Shown here: piece by piece, positions 43,189 through 54,467 of the stretch
Position numbering within the stretch: the stretch's first letter is position 1
Layout of the letters: each line of letters begins with the position of its first letter
From: Aphrocallistes beatrix
Lineage: Eukaryota; Porifera; Hexactinellida; Sceptrulophora; Aphrocallistidae
Length of the DNA stretch: 64,000 bases
Direction: 5' to 3'
Assembly: GCA_963281255.1 (NCBI GenBank)
Contig: OY725497.1
Span: forward strand, 3,030,968 to 3,094,967
Notes under the pieces: generated by a model
Told to the model about the DNA's origin: nothing
What the model saw: the letters and a program-made list of their open reading frames with translations, nothing else
The model's database searches: none
Made by a program: the position numbers and the translations under genes

Positions 43189-44535
43189 TTATTTAATACT
43201 AGAATCTAATAACTCAGCTAAACCAATCTCTTTATACAACTCCTCGAGTTCGTGAGTGAATTTGTGTAGAAGAGCACTTGAGAGGAAAATCTCCACACCT
43301 TTGACAGTTACTCCAATCCTGTGGTCAGTCACCCGATCATCTGGGAAGTTATAAGTTCGTATTTTCTCAGATCGATCTCCGTACCCTACCTGAGCATCTC
43401 TTGTCCTAACTCTCTGTTCAATTTCTTCGTTGTACCTCATTTCGTACAGTTTTGCTCGTAACATGACCAGTGCCCTTTTTCTATTCTCAATTTGGGATCG
43501 GCGCATTTCGCACCTGACAATAGTACCCGTTGGGATGTGTGTTATACGGACGGCACTGTCTGTCGTATTCACGTACTGTCCCCCAGCCCCAGTGGCACGC
43601 GATGCCTCGATACGGAGCTCTTTAGGATCCAACGTTATCTATATAGAACAGACCATGAAAATTATCCTGTTCAAATATTTTCCTAGATTTCGTGTTATTT
43701 CCGAATTGAAGTAACAAAGTACTAAAAAGTAAATATTGTTTTGTTTTAAAAGATGTTAGTTCTGTTCGCCTCTTAGCAATTTATCCTAAGCATGTTTATA
43801 ATATTATTTTTTCCTTGATTAGCAAACGAATAACAAGGGGAATTGAAAAGTATTTCAAATTACCTCCACATGTTTAGGGACGGACAGCACTGCTACTGTA
43901 ACAGTACTGGTGTGGATTTTCCCTGCACTGCTAGTGGTGGGAACTCTCTGAACTCTATGGACGCCTGCTTCAAATCTTAGAACCTCGTAACAACCTTTTC
44001 CATCCAAGGAGAGGGACACATTCTTATAACCACCAATATCCGTCATATTTGAATACAATTCCTCCAAGTGCCATATATTTCTATTGGCTAACTGTCGGTA
44101 CATTCCTAACAGGTCTTTAACGAATAGAGCAGCTTCTGCTCCACCGGCTGCTGAACGTATTTCCACTATGCATTCGTCCGGAAATGAGTTTGAAACGGAA
44201 TCATAAAGAACTGATAGAACTTCTCTGTATAGCGCGTCTATGCTTTGTTGTATAGTGAGTGTGTCTTGTCTCCCTAGCTCGACTAATTCCGGGTTGGAAC
44301 GAATGAGTGAGTGCAATTCAGTTCGTTCGCAATCATACTGCTCTATTTGAGTGTCTAAATTTAGTAGTTTCAGCTGTTTTGCAGAGTTCACAGCTGATTT
44401 TGGTATCTTATTAGATTTAAGTCTGTCTAGAAATAATTTGATGCGATCGTGTGTAGGAACTGGGGGCTTAATAAGAGCGGTTGAAAGAGATCTGAAAGGG
44501 TGACGCAGTCGCTCTAATCTTAAAGATAGGAACAT
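43189..44535 (-). CDS. MTRF1L: Mitochondrial peptide chain release factor 1 (MTRF1L type), two exons
   Basis: Exon 1 is 44535-43864 and exon 2 is 43638-43189, with a 225-bp GT-AG intron in phase 0, giving 373 residues, near the 380 of human MTRF1L. The N-terminus (FLSLRLERLRHPFRSLS) is Arg-rich without acids, as expected for a mitochondrial targeting peptide. The codon-recognition PxT motif is PTT within QRVPTTSSAGKIHTS, and the catalytic GGQ lies in GAGGQYVNTTDSAVRITH, matching class I release factors of the RF1 type that read UAA and UAG. It ends mitochondrial translation by releasing the finished peptide from the ribosome. It lacks the insertions of vertebrate MTRF1, so MTRF1L is the better name. 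The stop codon overlaps an AATAAA. Confidence 0.95.
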
Positions 44536-44824
44536 CCTGTTTAATTGAATTCAGTAATAATAAATTGAATTGAATAGCCACCAAAACATTAATGCATCAA
44601 ATGGATCACAAAAAGGCCGGTAAGATAATTAAATAAAATTTGTATATTACGCTATTAAAACCCGGGAAAAACAGGATTATGCTTACTCATTTCCGGTTTA
44701 AGCCATTTGGGCGGGGAAGCCGTAGAAATTTGGGGTCATTACTATAAATAGAAATGGCCTCAAATTGTCTTATAATATATTATTAACCCATGAGAAACTT
44801 GCCTCAAATGGAGTTAGCGTCAAG
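44536..44824. other. MTRF1L upstream region
   Basis: Short stretch between the MTRF1L start codon and the satellite. No core promoter motif stands out. Confidence 0.4.
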
Positions 44825-45505
44825 GACTATGGGGTCAATTCTGACCCCATCCAATCGTGTGCGTAAAGGACGATGGGGTCAGTTTTGACCCCATTAGAAA
44901 CTGTGCGTAAAGGACGATGGGGTCAGTTTTGGCCACATTGGAAACTGTGCGTAAAGGACGATGGGGTCAGTTTCGACCCCATTCGAAACTGCGTAAACGA
45001 CGATGGGGTCAGTTTTGACCCCATTGGAAACTGTGCGTAAACGACGATGGGGTCAGTTTCGACCCCATTGGAAACTGTGCGTAAACGACGATGGGGTCAG
45101 TTTCGACCCCATTGGAAACTGTGCGTAAACGAAGATGGGGTCAGTTTCGACCCCATTGGAAACTGTGCGTAAACGACGATGGGGTCAGTTTCGACCCCAT
45201 TCGAAACTGTGCGTAAACGACGATGGGCTCAGTTTTGACCCCATTGGAAACTGTGCGTAAACGACGATGGGGTCAGTTTTGGCCCCATTCGAAACTGTGC
45301 GTAAACGACTATGGGGTCAGTTTCGACCCCATTGGAAACTGTGCGTAGACGACGATGGGGTCAGTTTTGACCCCATTGGAAACTGTGCGTAGACGACGAT
45401 GGGGTCAGTTTTGACCCCATTCGAAACTGTGCGTAAAGGACGATGGGGTCAGTTTTGACCCCATTGGAAACTGTGCGTAAACGACGATGGGTCAGTTTTG
45501 GAGTC
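44825..45505. repeat. 44-bp satellite with a dyad core (about 15.5 copies)
   Basis: The unit is CGATGGGGTCAGTTT followed by YGACCCCATTGGAAACTG and TGCGTAAACGA. Each unit contains the inverted pair GGGGTCA-N4-TGACCCC (CGACCCC in some). Period 44 is exact apart from one 42-bp unit near 44960, and the array ends in a broken unit. Unit divergence is low. It starts about 290 bp upstream of MTRF1L. There are no spacers, so it is not a CRISPR-like array. The same core recurs inverted at 61201. Confidence 0.96.
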
Positions 45506-45800
45506 AGTTTAGCCTATTAGCCTATTCCTTTATTAAAATGCGCGTATAAATCTTTCAACAAAAGCTTATACACTGATCAAGGATTGACATTTGGATTGAG
45601 TAATAAACATTTGCTATCTTGGCATTCATCATTAAACGTTGTTGTTAATACGCATTCATTCCTTTGGAATTCAGTAGGAATTTTAGATGTCATAGACTAG
45701 TATGTAGTCTAAGGAACAACCCTGGATCAAAGATTATTCTTGTGAAGTGGATCTATAACTTGTTCGCATGCAAATAGGGACCGTTTGCTACCCCCTACCC

Positions 45801-46771
45801 CAGAGTTGCACGCGGGCCGGAATTTCGTAACCGCGGCCCGCTATTTGAGTAAATCCAGCCCGCAGTTTTATTAAATTTTACCCGCGGCCCAGCCCGCGGG
45901 CCGGCCCGCAGCCCACAACAGGCCCGCGAATATCCAGAACATTTGTTTCGCCATACAAATCTTTGTGTACTACAGAGAATACGTATTGAGAAAGACTATA
46001 GGTATTTTAATAAACTAATGAAATAATCTTAACAGAATCCAGCACGATGGGCTGAAGCAATAAATTCTAATGCAGACACATATTTCGGCGAAAGCAGAGA
46101 TATCCCAGCGGTTATTATAAGTCCGGTATGCGAAAAGTCTCGTTCTGATTGAGCAGAACTGGCTGGACAACAGAGGACTTGGCGAACTAGTTTAAATCAA
46201 TCAATCCTCAGATGTTATCGTCACTTCGCGCCTCAATAAATAACAATTCACATTGAGTGGTGTATGTATTCACTGTTTGTGTCAAAAGTATAATGCATCT
46301 ATTCATTGTGGTAATTGGAATACGTACACAGGGCCGGCGGAACTGGTCCGGCTTTGGCCGGACCAATTTTATGCCATTATGGCTTATTTTCATATGCAAA
46401 TTTGCTTTTGGCCGGACCAACTTTCGCTATGGCCGGACCAACTCTCGCTATGGCCGGACCAATAAAAAGTTGCTTCCGCCGGGCCTGGTACATAGAGGTA
46501 ACAATTACAAGTCATCAACAACGTTATAGGATTAGTCAATTCTTCAAAACATAGAAGTTCAATTACATATTTGAATTCGCAATTTGCAGATAAACTATCG
46601 TTAGGATGGACGACTAATATCTAGTAAATATCTTACAATCGTTGATTATAAATTCAGTACTATCAGGTATTGTGCGGGCCTGCTGCGGGCCTAAGGCCCG
46701 CGACAAAAAAACTCGGCCCGCAAAGCCCGCAGGCTGATAATAATACTCGGCCCGCCCCGCATGCAACTCTG
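45801..46771. mobile_element. hAT-type element (971 bp) with 8-bp TSD
   Basis: TIR CAGAGTTGCACGCGGGCC on the left and GCCCCGCATGCAACTCTG on the right, with perfect duplication CCCTACCC (45793-45800 and 46772-46779). Ends are GC-rich with repeated GGCCCGCGG; the interior is AT-rich. It encodes no transposase. A smaller element is nested at 46329. Confidence 0.93.
46329..46487. mobile_element. Nested GGCCGGACCAA element (159 bp)
   Basis: TIR CAGGGCCGGCGGAA and TTCCGCCGGGCCTG, with a 5-bp duplication GTACA on each side (46324-46328 and 46488-46492). Internal TATGGCCGGACCAAC is tandemly repeated. Open frames here in three phases are artefacts. A 5-bp duplication is unusual for standard hAT but known for some hAT subgroups. 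Confidence 0.82.
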
Positions 46772-47311
46772 CCCTACCCCCTTGGAATTGCCACGCAATG
46801 TTTGAATGGCCTATGTAGTTTTTAATAATTATCTCTCAAATTTATATAAATTTCAAAAAGGGAGCATACTGTTTGGATAGTCCCAATATCCGGAGATATA
46901 CGTATATTGGTATTCTCCAAACCTCGGAAAAGAGCGTTCGTCAATATTCCGAGTGTATCGTGTTCCCTATATATACCATTACACTATAAATGTGCATCCT
47001 TTATACTCTCGAAATTTCTACAAGAACAGTTGTGGTTGGATACGAAATCTTATGGTTAGTAAGCCACTGAACTGTAAATCCAAGAATATTATTGTGTATA
47101 TACGTAATAAATCCAGGGTTTAATAGGGGAAATTAGGGGAAATTAGGGGAAATTTGGGGAAGTCTTTCGTTCCAAGAGAAAGAAAGCACTTTCTCTCACA
47201 AGTGATTGAGTGCCAGATTTAGTATAAAAGTTATTTTACCCCTTTTTTGCACTAGAAAGTTATTTTATCTTATCCTATTTATTTAATTACACATTAGGTA
47301 TACTTTCAATG
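46772..47311. other. No gene; short GGGGAAATTA tandem run
   Basis: At 47125-47165 AGGGGAAATT repeats about four times. Near 46870-46985 a CCGGAGATATACGTATATTGG palindrome-like stretch. Nothing else recognised. Confidence 0.5.
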
Positions 47312-47866
47312 CAGGGTTGCCATCTCCTCAATCATAAAAAAAGGACACTCAGGGATAGATCCAAGATTTAGAAAAACGATGTAAAGAGAGAGCGTAGCGA
47401 ACGACAATAATGGCTGTCTGGGTGCTAGCACCCCAAGGAATTGTTTTGAATGTTTTTCGTGTGCTTCTATATCAATATATTGGATCTCTGATCCAATATA
47501 ATGTTATAGTAGCACAGTTCTAAAATGAGTGCTGGTGTCTGGCCGTATGTGGTGTACAGACCTGAGTTTAAGAGATATCGGTTTGAATTTTTTTGTGAAG
47601 CTGCGGACATATATGTAAATTCTCACCTAGGGTTTCGATTTCCAAAATATGCTAAATCATCATGATAGCCATTCTAGTATATAATCTACAAGTAAAACGT
47701 AAAAGGACAAGAATGAGTTTATAAGAACAAAAAGGACAAAAAGCGAAAAAAGGACAATAAGGACAAAAAGCGAAAAAAAAGGACAAAAAGGACAGCATAT
47801 TTTAAAAAGGACAGGTAGCAAAAAAGAAGGACTGTCCTTTCTAAAAAAGGACGTATGGTAACCCTG
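47312..47866. mobile_element. hAT-type element (555 bp) with 8-bp TSD
   Basis: It starts CAGGGTTGCCATCTCC and ends TATGGTAACCCTG. A perfect duplication TTTCAATG flanks it (47304-47311 and 47867-47874). The right part has many AAAAGGACA repeats. A minus-strand frame over the T-rich stretch is not a gene. Confidence 0.9.
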
Positions 47867-48212
47867 TTTCAATGGTTTAACAAATGATTTTTGGAATAGG
47901 AAATAATTAGAAGATTGAATTAATGAACAAGAGGGAATATAACAAACGACCGATAGTTAACCCGATCTTTAACTTGTGCATATACATACATATTTTGCAA
48001 GGTTGTAATCGAATAGTTCAATATTCCGTTAGTCGTTAGACCAAATACTATTTGGCAAATAGTTGATATTCGGTTGGGAACCAAAATTCAGTATTCCTAT
48101 TTACTGGAAAATCGCCGAACCGAGGTGAGCCCGACTTTCTAATTCTCTCCCTGACAGGTGTTTCTTCAGCTTAGGGAAGAGCCAAATCTCATGGAGCGAG
48201 GTCTGGTCGACT
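47867..48212. other. No gene; flank of the LTR element
   Basis: The last bases before the LTR, CTGGTCGACT, resemble the first bases of the CAGTCGACTCCGC pogo-type TIR whose remainder follows the LTR element at 53479. Confidence 0.4.
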
Positions 48213-48373
48213 TGTTATGAGTTTCACAGTCTTAACATAGAAGCCCGCCCCAGCAGGCTAGTAGACGATAGGCTATTAGGTAGTATATAGGCAAGTCAAC
48301 TATCGTTAGGATAGTTGACATACTGTTTGTTATTTCTCTTTATTACGATATATATTAGAATATCTACTTAACA
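48213..48373 (+). repeat. 5' LTR (161 bp)
   Basis: TG...CA ends. The internal palindrome GTCAACTATCGTTAGGATAGTTGAC lies near the middle. Unusually short for Ty3/gypsy. Confidence 0.93.
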
Positions 48374-48545
48374 TAAATAACAAACGTTTGTCGCATGGCA
48401 ACTCCCCTCACTATAGCGATTCCTCCTTTGCGCGACGGACAAACAATCGCTGCCTGGCAACCGTTGTTCACAGCTCACAGCGTGCCAGATTAGTGAATTT
48501 TTGAATCTCTTGTCCCAGATGTGAAACCTATGTAATTTGTTTCTC

Positions 48546-49278
48546 TTATATGTGTATATTCATATGTTTAATTCTAAAACATATAATATCTTGCAAAATC
48601 TTGATTTTCACACCCCTTTGTCTGTATGACAGTACGTCGATGGAAGAAGTGGGTGTTTGTTCAGGCCATGTAATTTCATTGGTAATTCTCAGAAGTTTTC
48701 TACAATCATTTCCTTCCAAGCTGATTCCATGGTATGATTGCCATTTTATACCATAATCAGTGTGGAGTAACTTCTGGAATGTCTCAAAATTTGAAATGCC
48801 TATATCAGATGATATTTTCTCAAGAATATTGTTAACCATCAAAAGAATGTGTAGGACTGGAAAAAGTCTACTTCAAATAAGGGAAAATCTTCATAGCCTA
48901 AATGATGCATAGTACGTATTTTTTAAAACAAAATTGGTAGTTACACTCACTAGTGAAAAACATTTCCCTACCTTTGGAATTTGAATCGTTATTAGTGACA
49001 ATCTCTACTGCCTGGTCATAATTCCGATATTCTGTAACTTCGTCTTCAAAACCTTTAGTTCTCGTCCAAGTACACATAGGACATGGTTGTGCAGCAGCAC
49101 TTGCTTGTTTTATGCCTAATAATTTAATAAATATACAGAGTGCAAGGGAACACATGTAGATAAAATGTCTACTACCTGCTGCCATGGCTTGGACCTTGAG
49201 ATCACATGATAAGAAAAATGTTGTGGAAGGAATGTCATGCGTTTCTGCCATGATTCTTACTTCTTGAGTCAGCTGCAA
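48546..49278 (-). pseudogene. Unrecognised coding remnant of the 1971-bp TIR element
   Basis: Two frames on the minus strand, 49278-48898 and 48842-48546, seem to be pieces of one protein. The first has TTFFLSCDLKVQAMAAGSR and PCPMCTW, i.e. a DLK-type segment followed by a C-x2-C pair, then an acidic stretch. The second has NFETFQKLLHTDYGIKWQSYHG...LEGNDCRKLLR, which reads like conserved protein. The last part of the second frame is inside the TIR. The family is not recognised. It may be transposase or an accessory protein of the host element. Confidence 0.5.
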
Positions 49279-49697
49279 TGCATTTGATGCAACACCTTCT
49301 GCATACCCTCCCTAAATTTTCGTAATGTTCACGAGAACATTCATGAACTTTTGAAGCTGTTTTGGACGCCATGTAATAGCAGAAAGTAGATATTATAATA
49401 TTATTAAGATTTACTCCACTACATAGTGCTATATATACTAGGTATACGTATTTACTATCTAGTAATTAGTTGAATCCAATTACCCAGAAAACTACTACAT
49501 ATCTCATTTTACGGATAATATAGATTATAAATTGAAAATATAAACAATTTGTTAACCGTTAATTAATTACAACCAATCTGAAATGGTGGCTGCATATTGG
49601 ATATTAATTGCCACGTTATTTTATAATTCTATTAATAATGGACCTCAAGAATCAGGAAAATCGTAAACCAGTGCATTGAAATAATTATAACTACTAA

Positions 49698-49871
49698 CAG
49701 TGGCGGCGTTAGAGGGGGCGCAGCTGCGACCCCTGATTCAATTCCCGGCCCCTAAAGGGGTGCATGGAACATAGCATAATAATTGTTATATTAGATTTTC
49801 CTTATGCTGCGACCCCAAACAGATGATCTGCGACCCATACACGACACATAATGATAAAGCTGGCGCCACTG
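49698..49871. mobile_element. hAT-type MITE (174 bp) nested in the TIR element
   Basis: TIR CAGTGGCGGCGTTAG and CTGGCGCCACTG, with perfect duplication ACTACTAA (49690-49697 and 49872-49879). It is the innermost of several nested insertions. Confidence 0.93.
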
Positions 49872-50579
49872 ACTACTAATGTAGTAATATGTTCGTAAAA
49901 CGACAATTTTTTAGAATAAATTATGATAAAAATTATTGGCTTCTCTGAACGACAGTAGATAACAAACCTTTCCTATAGTCTGACCTAACCAAATGTTTCA
50001 CAGTTGTTTCAAAGAGAAATAAGTGTCAATGGAAGGGAAATTGGCCGATTAAGTCAGAATATTAACTTGTGATGGGGTCTATCAGGAGAAATAGCTGATC
50101 CAAGAGGGAAATCGCAAAATTTGGGTCGGATGGTGCCATATTATCCATTAATATTGGTTAATGAATCATTTATGAATAAATACGACCGCATAAGATAGAT
50201 TTCTCTATTCCTTGTCATAAATTTACAAGTCTAATGCAACATACGCAAAGTTATAAAGCAAAAAAATTTGAATTTTCTTATGTCATACAGACAAAGGGGT
50301 GTGAAAATCAAGATTTTGCAAGATACTATATTTTTTGGAATTAAGCATATGAATATACACATATAAGAGAAACAAATTACATAGGTTTCACATCTGGGAC
50401 AAGAGATTCAAAAATTCACTAATTTGGCACGCTGTGAGCTGCCGTTTCAGCACTGGGAGATGGGGCAGCGATAAAACTCCTTCGGCGTACCTGAAGCGAG
50501 GCAGATTAGAGGAAAAGATAGTCCTAAACGAACACGAAATTGATGCTCGCTGCAGATCTGCCCATTTGTAGGCCAAGCA

Positions 50580-53241
50580 ACTCTCCTTGGGCATCTGACG
50601 TCGTTTTAGTGAAAAAGAAGGAGGGGAGCATGAGATTCGCCGTGGACTACCGCAAGCTCAATTCCGTTACCAAGCGGGACTAGTACAGCCTGCCGAATCC
50701 TCAATCGATATTTGATAAACTAGGAGGAAGCAGGTTCTTTTCCAAGCTCGATATTGCCCTTGCCTATTGGACGATTCCCATTGAACCGGAAGATGTCGAA
50801 AAGACCGCGTTTCACACTCCTCGAGGGATGTACGAGATGCTCGTGATGCCCTTTGGGCTTTGCAATCCGCCAGCCACTTTTCAGAGGGTAAGGGATCACG
50901 CACTGTATAGGGTAAACCACGCCGAGAGTTACGTCGACGACATCTTGATATTTTCCCCGAATTTTGATACACACTTGTTATCTACGGGAAGTTCTCGAGC
51001 GTTTACAAGCCGCTGGATTGCAACTACGTAAGGAGAAATGCCAATTCGGCTGTAGTTCGGTTGAATTTCTCGGGAACCGCATTTCCTTTGAGGGGAGAAC
51101 GCCAGTCCCTGGATACACTCAAAGGCTTCGGTCCTTCCCTCAGCCAAAGGGCGTAGCGGAACTTCAGCGGTTTCTGGGGACAGCCAACTACTATAGGTGC
51201 TATATAAAAAACATGTCCGGAATCGCTGAGCCGCTGTACAGGCTATTGAGGAAGGGTCAGCAATGGAACTGGGATGAGGAATGTCAGACAGCATTCGAGG
51301 AATTGAGAGCAAGATTGACGAATGAGCCGGTCACCCTTGCTCACCCTTCCTGGAACAGTGAGTTCTATGTTGAGGCAGACGCAAGCTCGGTAGGTGTCGC
51401 GGCAGTGCTGTCTCAGTTAAACGAAGAAACAGGAAAACTAAGGCTGATCCAGTACTTCTCATCTTCCCTGAGTCCGAGTCAGAAGAACTACTCAGCCGGA
51501 CAACTTGAAGCCTGGGCAACCGAGGTGACGTTTCTCACGGACCACTGTCCCCTCCAGTGGCTTAAGCAGCAAAGGGACCCAAAGCACACATACGCGCGCT
51601 GGCTTATGGAGTTACAAGAGCTTCCATTTAAGATAGGATACAGACCTGGGAATGACAATCACGTAGCTGATTATTTGAGTCGCAAGCCTCATATGACGTA
51701 TGACGAACAGGTGAATGATGAAGATGGCTTCGAGGATAGGATTTTCATTGTGAATGGAGCTGACAATCTATAGATTCTATACCAAAGGATCACCGAAGGT
51801 CAGGCGTATGACGAGGTCATTCAAAGAGCGCTGAGAGGGATTGCACGGGAAGGTGGGTGGTTAGTGGCCAACTAAAGAACATATCGAACAGACTCAGGAT
51901 AACCAACCAGGTGTTGTGTTTCATGGGGAGGATAGTGGTCCCCAATGCCCTACGTCAAGATACGTTACGACTAATGCACGCACAGCACCACCTCGGACAA
52001 GCGGGAACCTTACACTCGTTACGGAGGAGTTTCTTTTGGCCACGGATGGCACGTAGTGTGAAAGCCTTTTGCAACGGCTGTGTGACCTGCCAGAAAGCAA
52101 AGCGCAAATCCAGTGGGAGAGCCCCGATGAGGGAAATGAGGATTGGACAAGGAATCCCGGGGGAGGCGATGGCAATGGACATCGGCACGCTGCCATGGAC
52201 GGACTACCCAGGAGAGGGGTACAGATATTTCCTCCTCATGGTAGACTTGTTCACCAGATATGTTGAGGTACAACCACTACGAGATCAGGAAGCAAGTTCA
52301 ATCTTAGCTGCCTTTCAGCAAGGGTGGGTATATCGCGGTCATGGCCGCCATCTATTATATTAACAGACAGGAGAGCTAACATAGATGGACAAGCATTTCG
52401 AGAGTTCTGTGCGAAGGCTGGAATTGACAAAAAGTCCACCACCCCATATCATCCGCAAAGCGACGGGATGGCGGAACGGAATGTAGGGCTGGTAAAGCAA
52501 GTGATAAGATGCCTCCAACTGGACCGCCAACTCGCTAAAGGATCCTGGCCAGGACTTCTGACCGAGATAAGCTTCCATATCAACAGCATGGAGAACGCCA
52601 CCACTAGAATATCTCCACACTCACTTCACCTTGGAAGGGAGCCACGCTCCCCATTGGACGCATGGTGTACTCACATGCAGGAGGGCGAGAGGAACAGCCA
52701 TGGGGAGTACCTGGAGGCACTCAGGAGGAAGCGCTCCGAGTTACTGAGTATCGCACAAGAAAACGTCAGTAAAAACTTAGGGAAAGCCAGGGCACGCTAT
52801 AACGAAGATAAGCGGGAAAGCGACATTGTTGTGGGAGACCAAGTAATGCTAAAATCTGGTCAGTTGAAAGACTCGTTATCTCCCAGATATACAGGCCCGT
52901 ATCGAGTGCTCCAAAGGAGAGGACCGGACATCAAGATTCAACTGGAGCGAAGGGACAAGTGGGTGCACGTAGATAACGTGAAAAGGTTTCGGGGATCTCA
53001 AGATTCGACTGATCTTCGTCCAGATGAAACACAAGTTGATCTTGTCCCTGCAAATACAGATGGCGAGGAACAACAGCAACTGCAAAGTCCCGAATCAAGT
53101 GAAGCTGAACTAGAGGAGCAGGATGGATACGCAAACGAACAAACAGCCCATACGCACGTATCCCAAACTTTCGGAGACAGATACCCACAAAGGAACAGAC
53201 GCCCGCCAAAGCGTTTGAAGATTACGTTTCCTGGGATTTGA
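50580..53241 (+). pseudogene. Ty3/gypsy pol remnant (RT, RNase H, integrase)
   Basis: Reverse transcriptase motifs VDYRKLN, FSKLDIALAYW, MPFGLCNPPATFQR and YVDD are present, with an in-frame TAG at 50681 and a frameshift near 50985. RNase H follows (ADASSVGVAAVL, QLEAWA, LTDHCPLQW) but lacks about 20-25 residues between the second and third of these. Integrase has an HHCC domain (MHAQHHLGQAGTL...CNGCVTCQ), then core acidic residues in AMDIGTLP, ILTDRRAN and HPQSDGMAERN. A stop separates RNase H from integrase (51771), and a frameshift near 52330 breaks the integrase core. The C-terminal frame is intact to 53241. Not functional. Confidence 0.92.
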
Positions 53242-53317
53242 GCTCCGAAAGCACAGGGACATCTGACGACCCTGATCCCTGCTACTTACCACCTTAGTAC
53301 TCGTTGAAGGGGGGTGA

Positions 53318-53478
53318 TGTTATGAGTTTCACAGTCTTGACATAGAAACCCGCCCCAGCAGGCTAGTAGACGATAGGCTATTAGGTAGTATATAGGCAAG
53401 TCAACTATCGTTAGGATAGTTGACATACTGTTTGTTATTTCTCTTTATTACGATATATATTAGAATATCTACTTAACA
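53318..53478 (+). repeat. 3' LTR (161 bp)
   Basis: Matches the 5' LTR except at two positions. Directly preceded by the polypurine tract. Confidence 0.93.
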
Positions 53479-53644
53479 GACTCCGCTTAATAGGGCCACT
53501 GTTTAATCGGGTAACTTTTGGCAGGACCGGAATAGCTTTCACACATAGAAGCTAATGCAAAATATTTTCGGTTAATAGGGTTCTCCGCTTAATCGGGGCA
53601 AAATGTCCTCTGATCGATGTGACCCTATTAAGCTGAGTCGACTG
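53479..53644. mobile_element. pogo-type MITE, remainder after LTR insertion
   Basis: GACTCCGCTTAATAGGG on the left to CTGAGTCGACTG on the right, the same family as 14580 and 56699 but in inverted internal orientation. The missing TIR start appears to lie left of the 5' LTR, so the retrotransposon probably inserted at GACT inside this TIR. Confidence 0.75.
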
Positions 53645-54324
53645 TACTTGGTTTTATACTTAGTTTTTCACAAAACTAGGTAGCATACTTATTTTTATTT
53701 AAGTATTGTTACTTATACTTATACTTAACTTTTTACTTAGTTTAGTTTTTGATTCTGAGGTGACAGTTATGCTGGGTTCGAGCATCGGTAAGATTACATT
53801 ATATATATTAATCCAATTCTGAATCAAATGAAACAACCAAGATATATCGCAAAAACGTCTACTTATTGAACGCCCGTAATACTTATACGATTAATGTAGA
53901 AATATATAAAAATGTCGGTCGACAGACCGATAGTGCAGCTCCAGGAAGTGACTCGAAGGAATATGAATGTAAATATCGGAATACGTCGGGAAATACTCAT
54001 TTTAGGGCATTCTAAATTTGGAATCTACATATTAAAATTTCATGCAAAGTAAGATCGTAGAGGGATGTGTGGATCGCGTAAAATTTGTATATACGTACGT
54101 ATAAGTATTTTAGGAAAATTGGGTGCAACCAGGAAAAAGCAACACACTAAGGGTGTGCGAATTTAGGAAAATTTTGAGATGGTGCGCCTAATTTAGAAAG
54201 TGCACTATGAGACTAGATGTCTAGGGTGCGCAGCTGAAGACTTCACGCACTTTTGGGTGCGCATATTTGCGAAGGCTAGATGAAGCCACGAATAAAATGC
54301 ATTGACTTACACATTATATGATTT
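53645..54324. other. No gene; ACTTAGTTTT-type low-complexity tract
   Basis: 53645-53760 is a run of ACTTA / TTTTTA variants. 54150-54260 contains GGGTGCGC / GTGCGCA repeats. No coding signal. Confidence 0.5.
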
Positions 54325-54467
54325 GGGCATGCCTAATTTCCGGGACGGGACGAATCAAGATGTCTAATCTCCGGGACGGGACAGAAAAGGTACCTAATTT
54401 CCGGGACGGGACGGGTTAAGATACCTAATTCCTGGGACGGATCCCGTCCCCGAAATTAGGCATGCCC
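54325..54467. mobile_element. Mutator-type MITE (143 bp) with 9-bp TSD
   Basis: TIR GGGCATGCCTAATTTCCGGG, mirrored by CCCGAAATTAGGCATGCCC, with perfect 9-bp duplication ATATGATTT (54316-54324 and 54468-54476). The interior is a tandem array of about four CTAATTTCCGGGACGGGAC units derived from the TIR itself. The 9-bp duplication is typical of Mutator-like elements. Confidence 0.88.

Larger units (their letters stand above)
48471..50441. mobile_element. TIR element (1971 bp) inserted in the LTR element
   Basis: The first 160 bp (CAGCTCACAGCGTGCCA...CTTTGTCTGTATGACA) recur inverted at the right end with a handful of differences. Flanks CCGTTGTTCA and CCGTTTCA suggest an imperfect 8-10 bp duplication. 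It carries minus-strand coding remnants listed separately. The long TIRs fit a Mutator- or Kolobok-like DNA transposon, but the class is not established. Confidence 0.8.
48213..53478 (+). mobile_element. Ty3/gypsy LTR retrotransposon (5266 bp with insertion), defective
   Basis: Two 161-bp direct repeats (48213-48373 and 53318-53478) start TGTTATGAGTTTCACAG and end TACTTAACA, differing at only two positions. GACT flanks both ends as a 4-bp target duplication. A purine tract GAAGGGGGGTGA precedes the 3' LTR. Pol sequence lies in between on the plus strand. No gag or protease is left: only 97 bp of internal sequence precede the 48471 insertion. The near-identical LTRs point to recent insertion, though the coding region is already broken. 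Confidence 0.93.

Noticed and set aside
44825-45505. Regular array with palindromic repeats looking like a CRISPR
   Set aside because: Units are contiguous without unique spacers, and the genome is eukaryotic; it is a satellite.
46253-46554. Overlapping frames in three phases at 46.3 kb
   Set aside because: All read the repeated GGCCGGACC motif of a nested MITE.
47660-47872. Hydrophobic minus-strand frame at 47.7 kb
   Set aside because: Product of AAAAGGACA repeats at the end of a hAT-type element.
50667-53292. Minus-strand frames over the pol region
   Set aside because: They are shadows of the plus-strand RT, RNase H and integrase segments.
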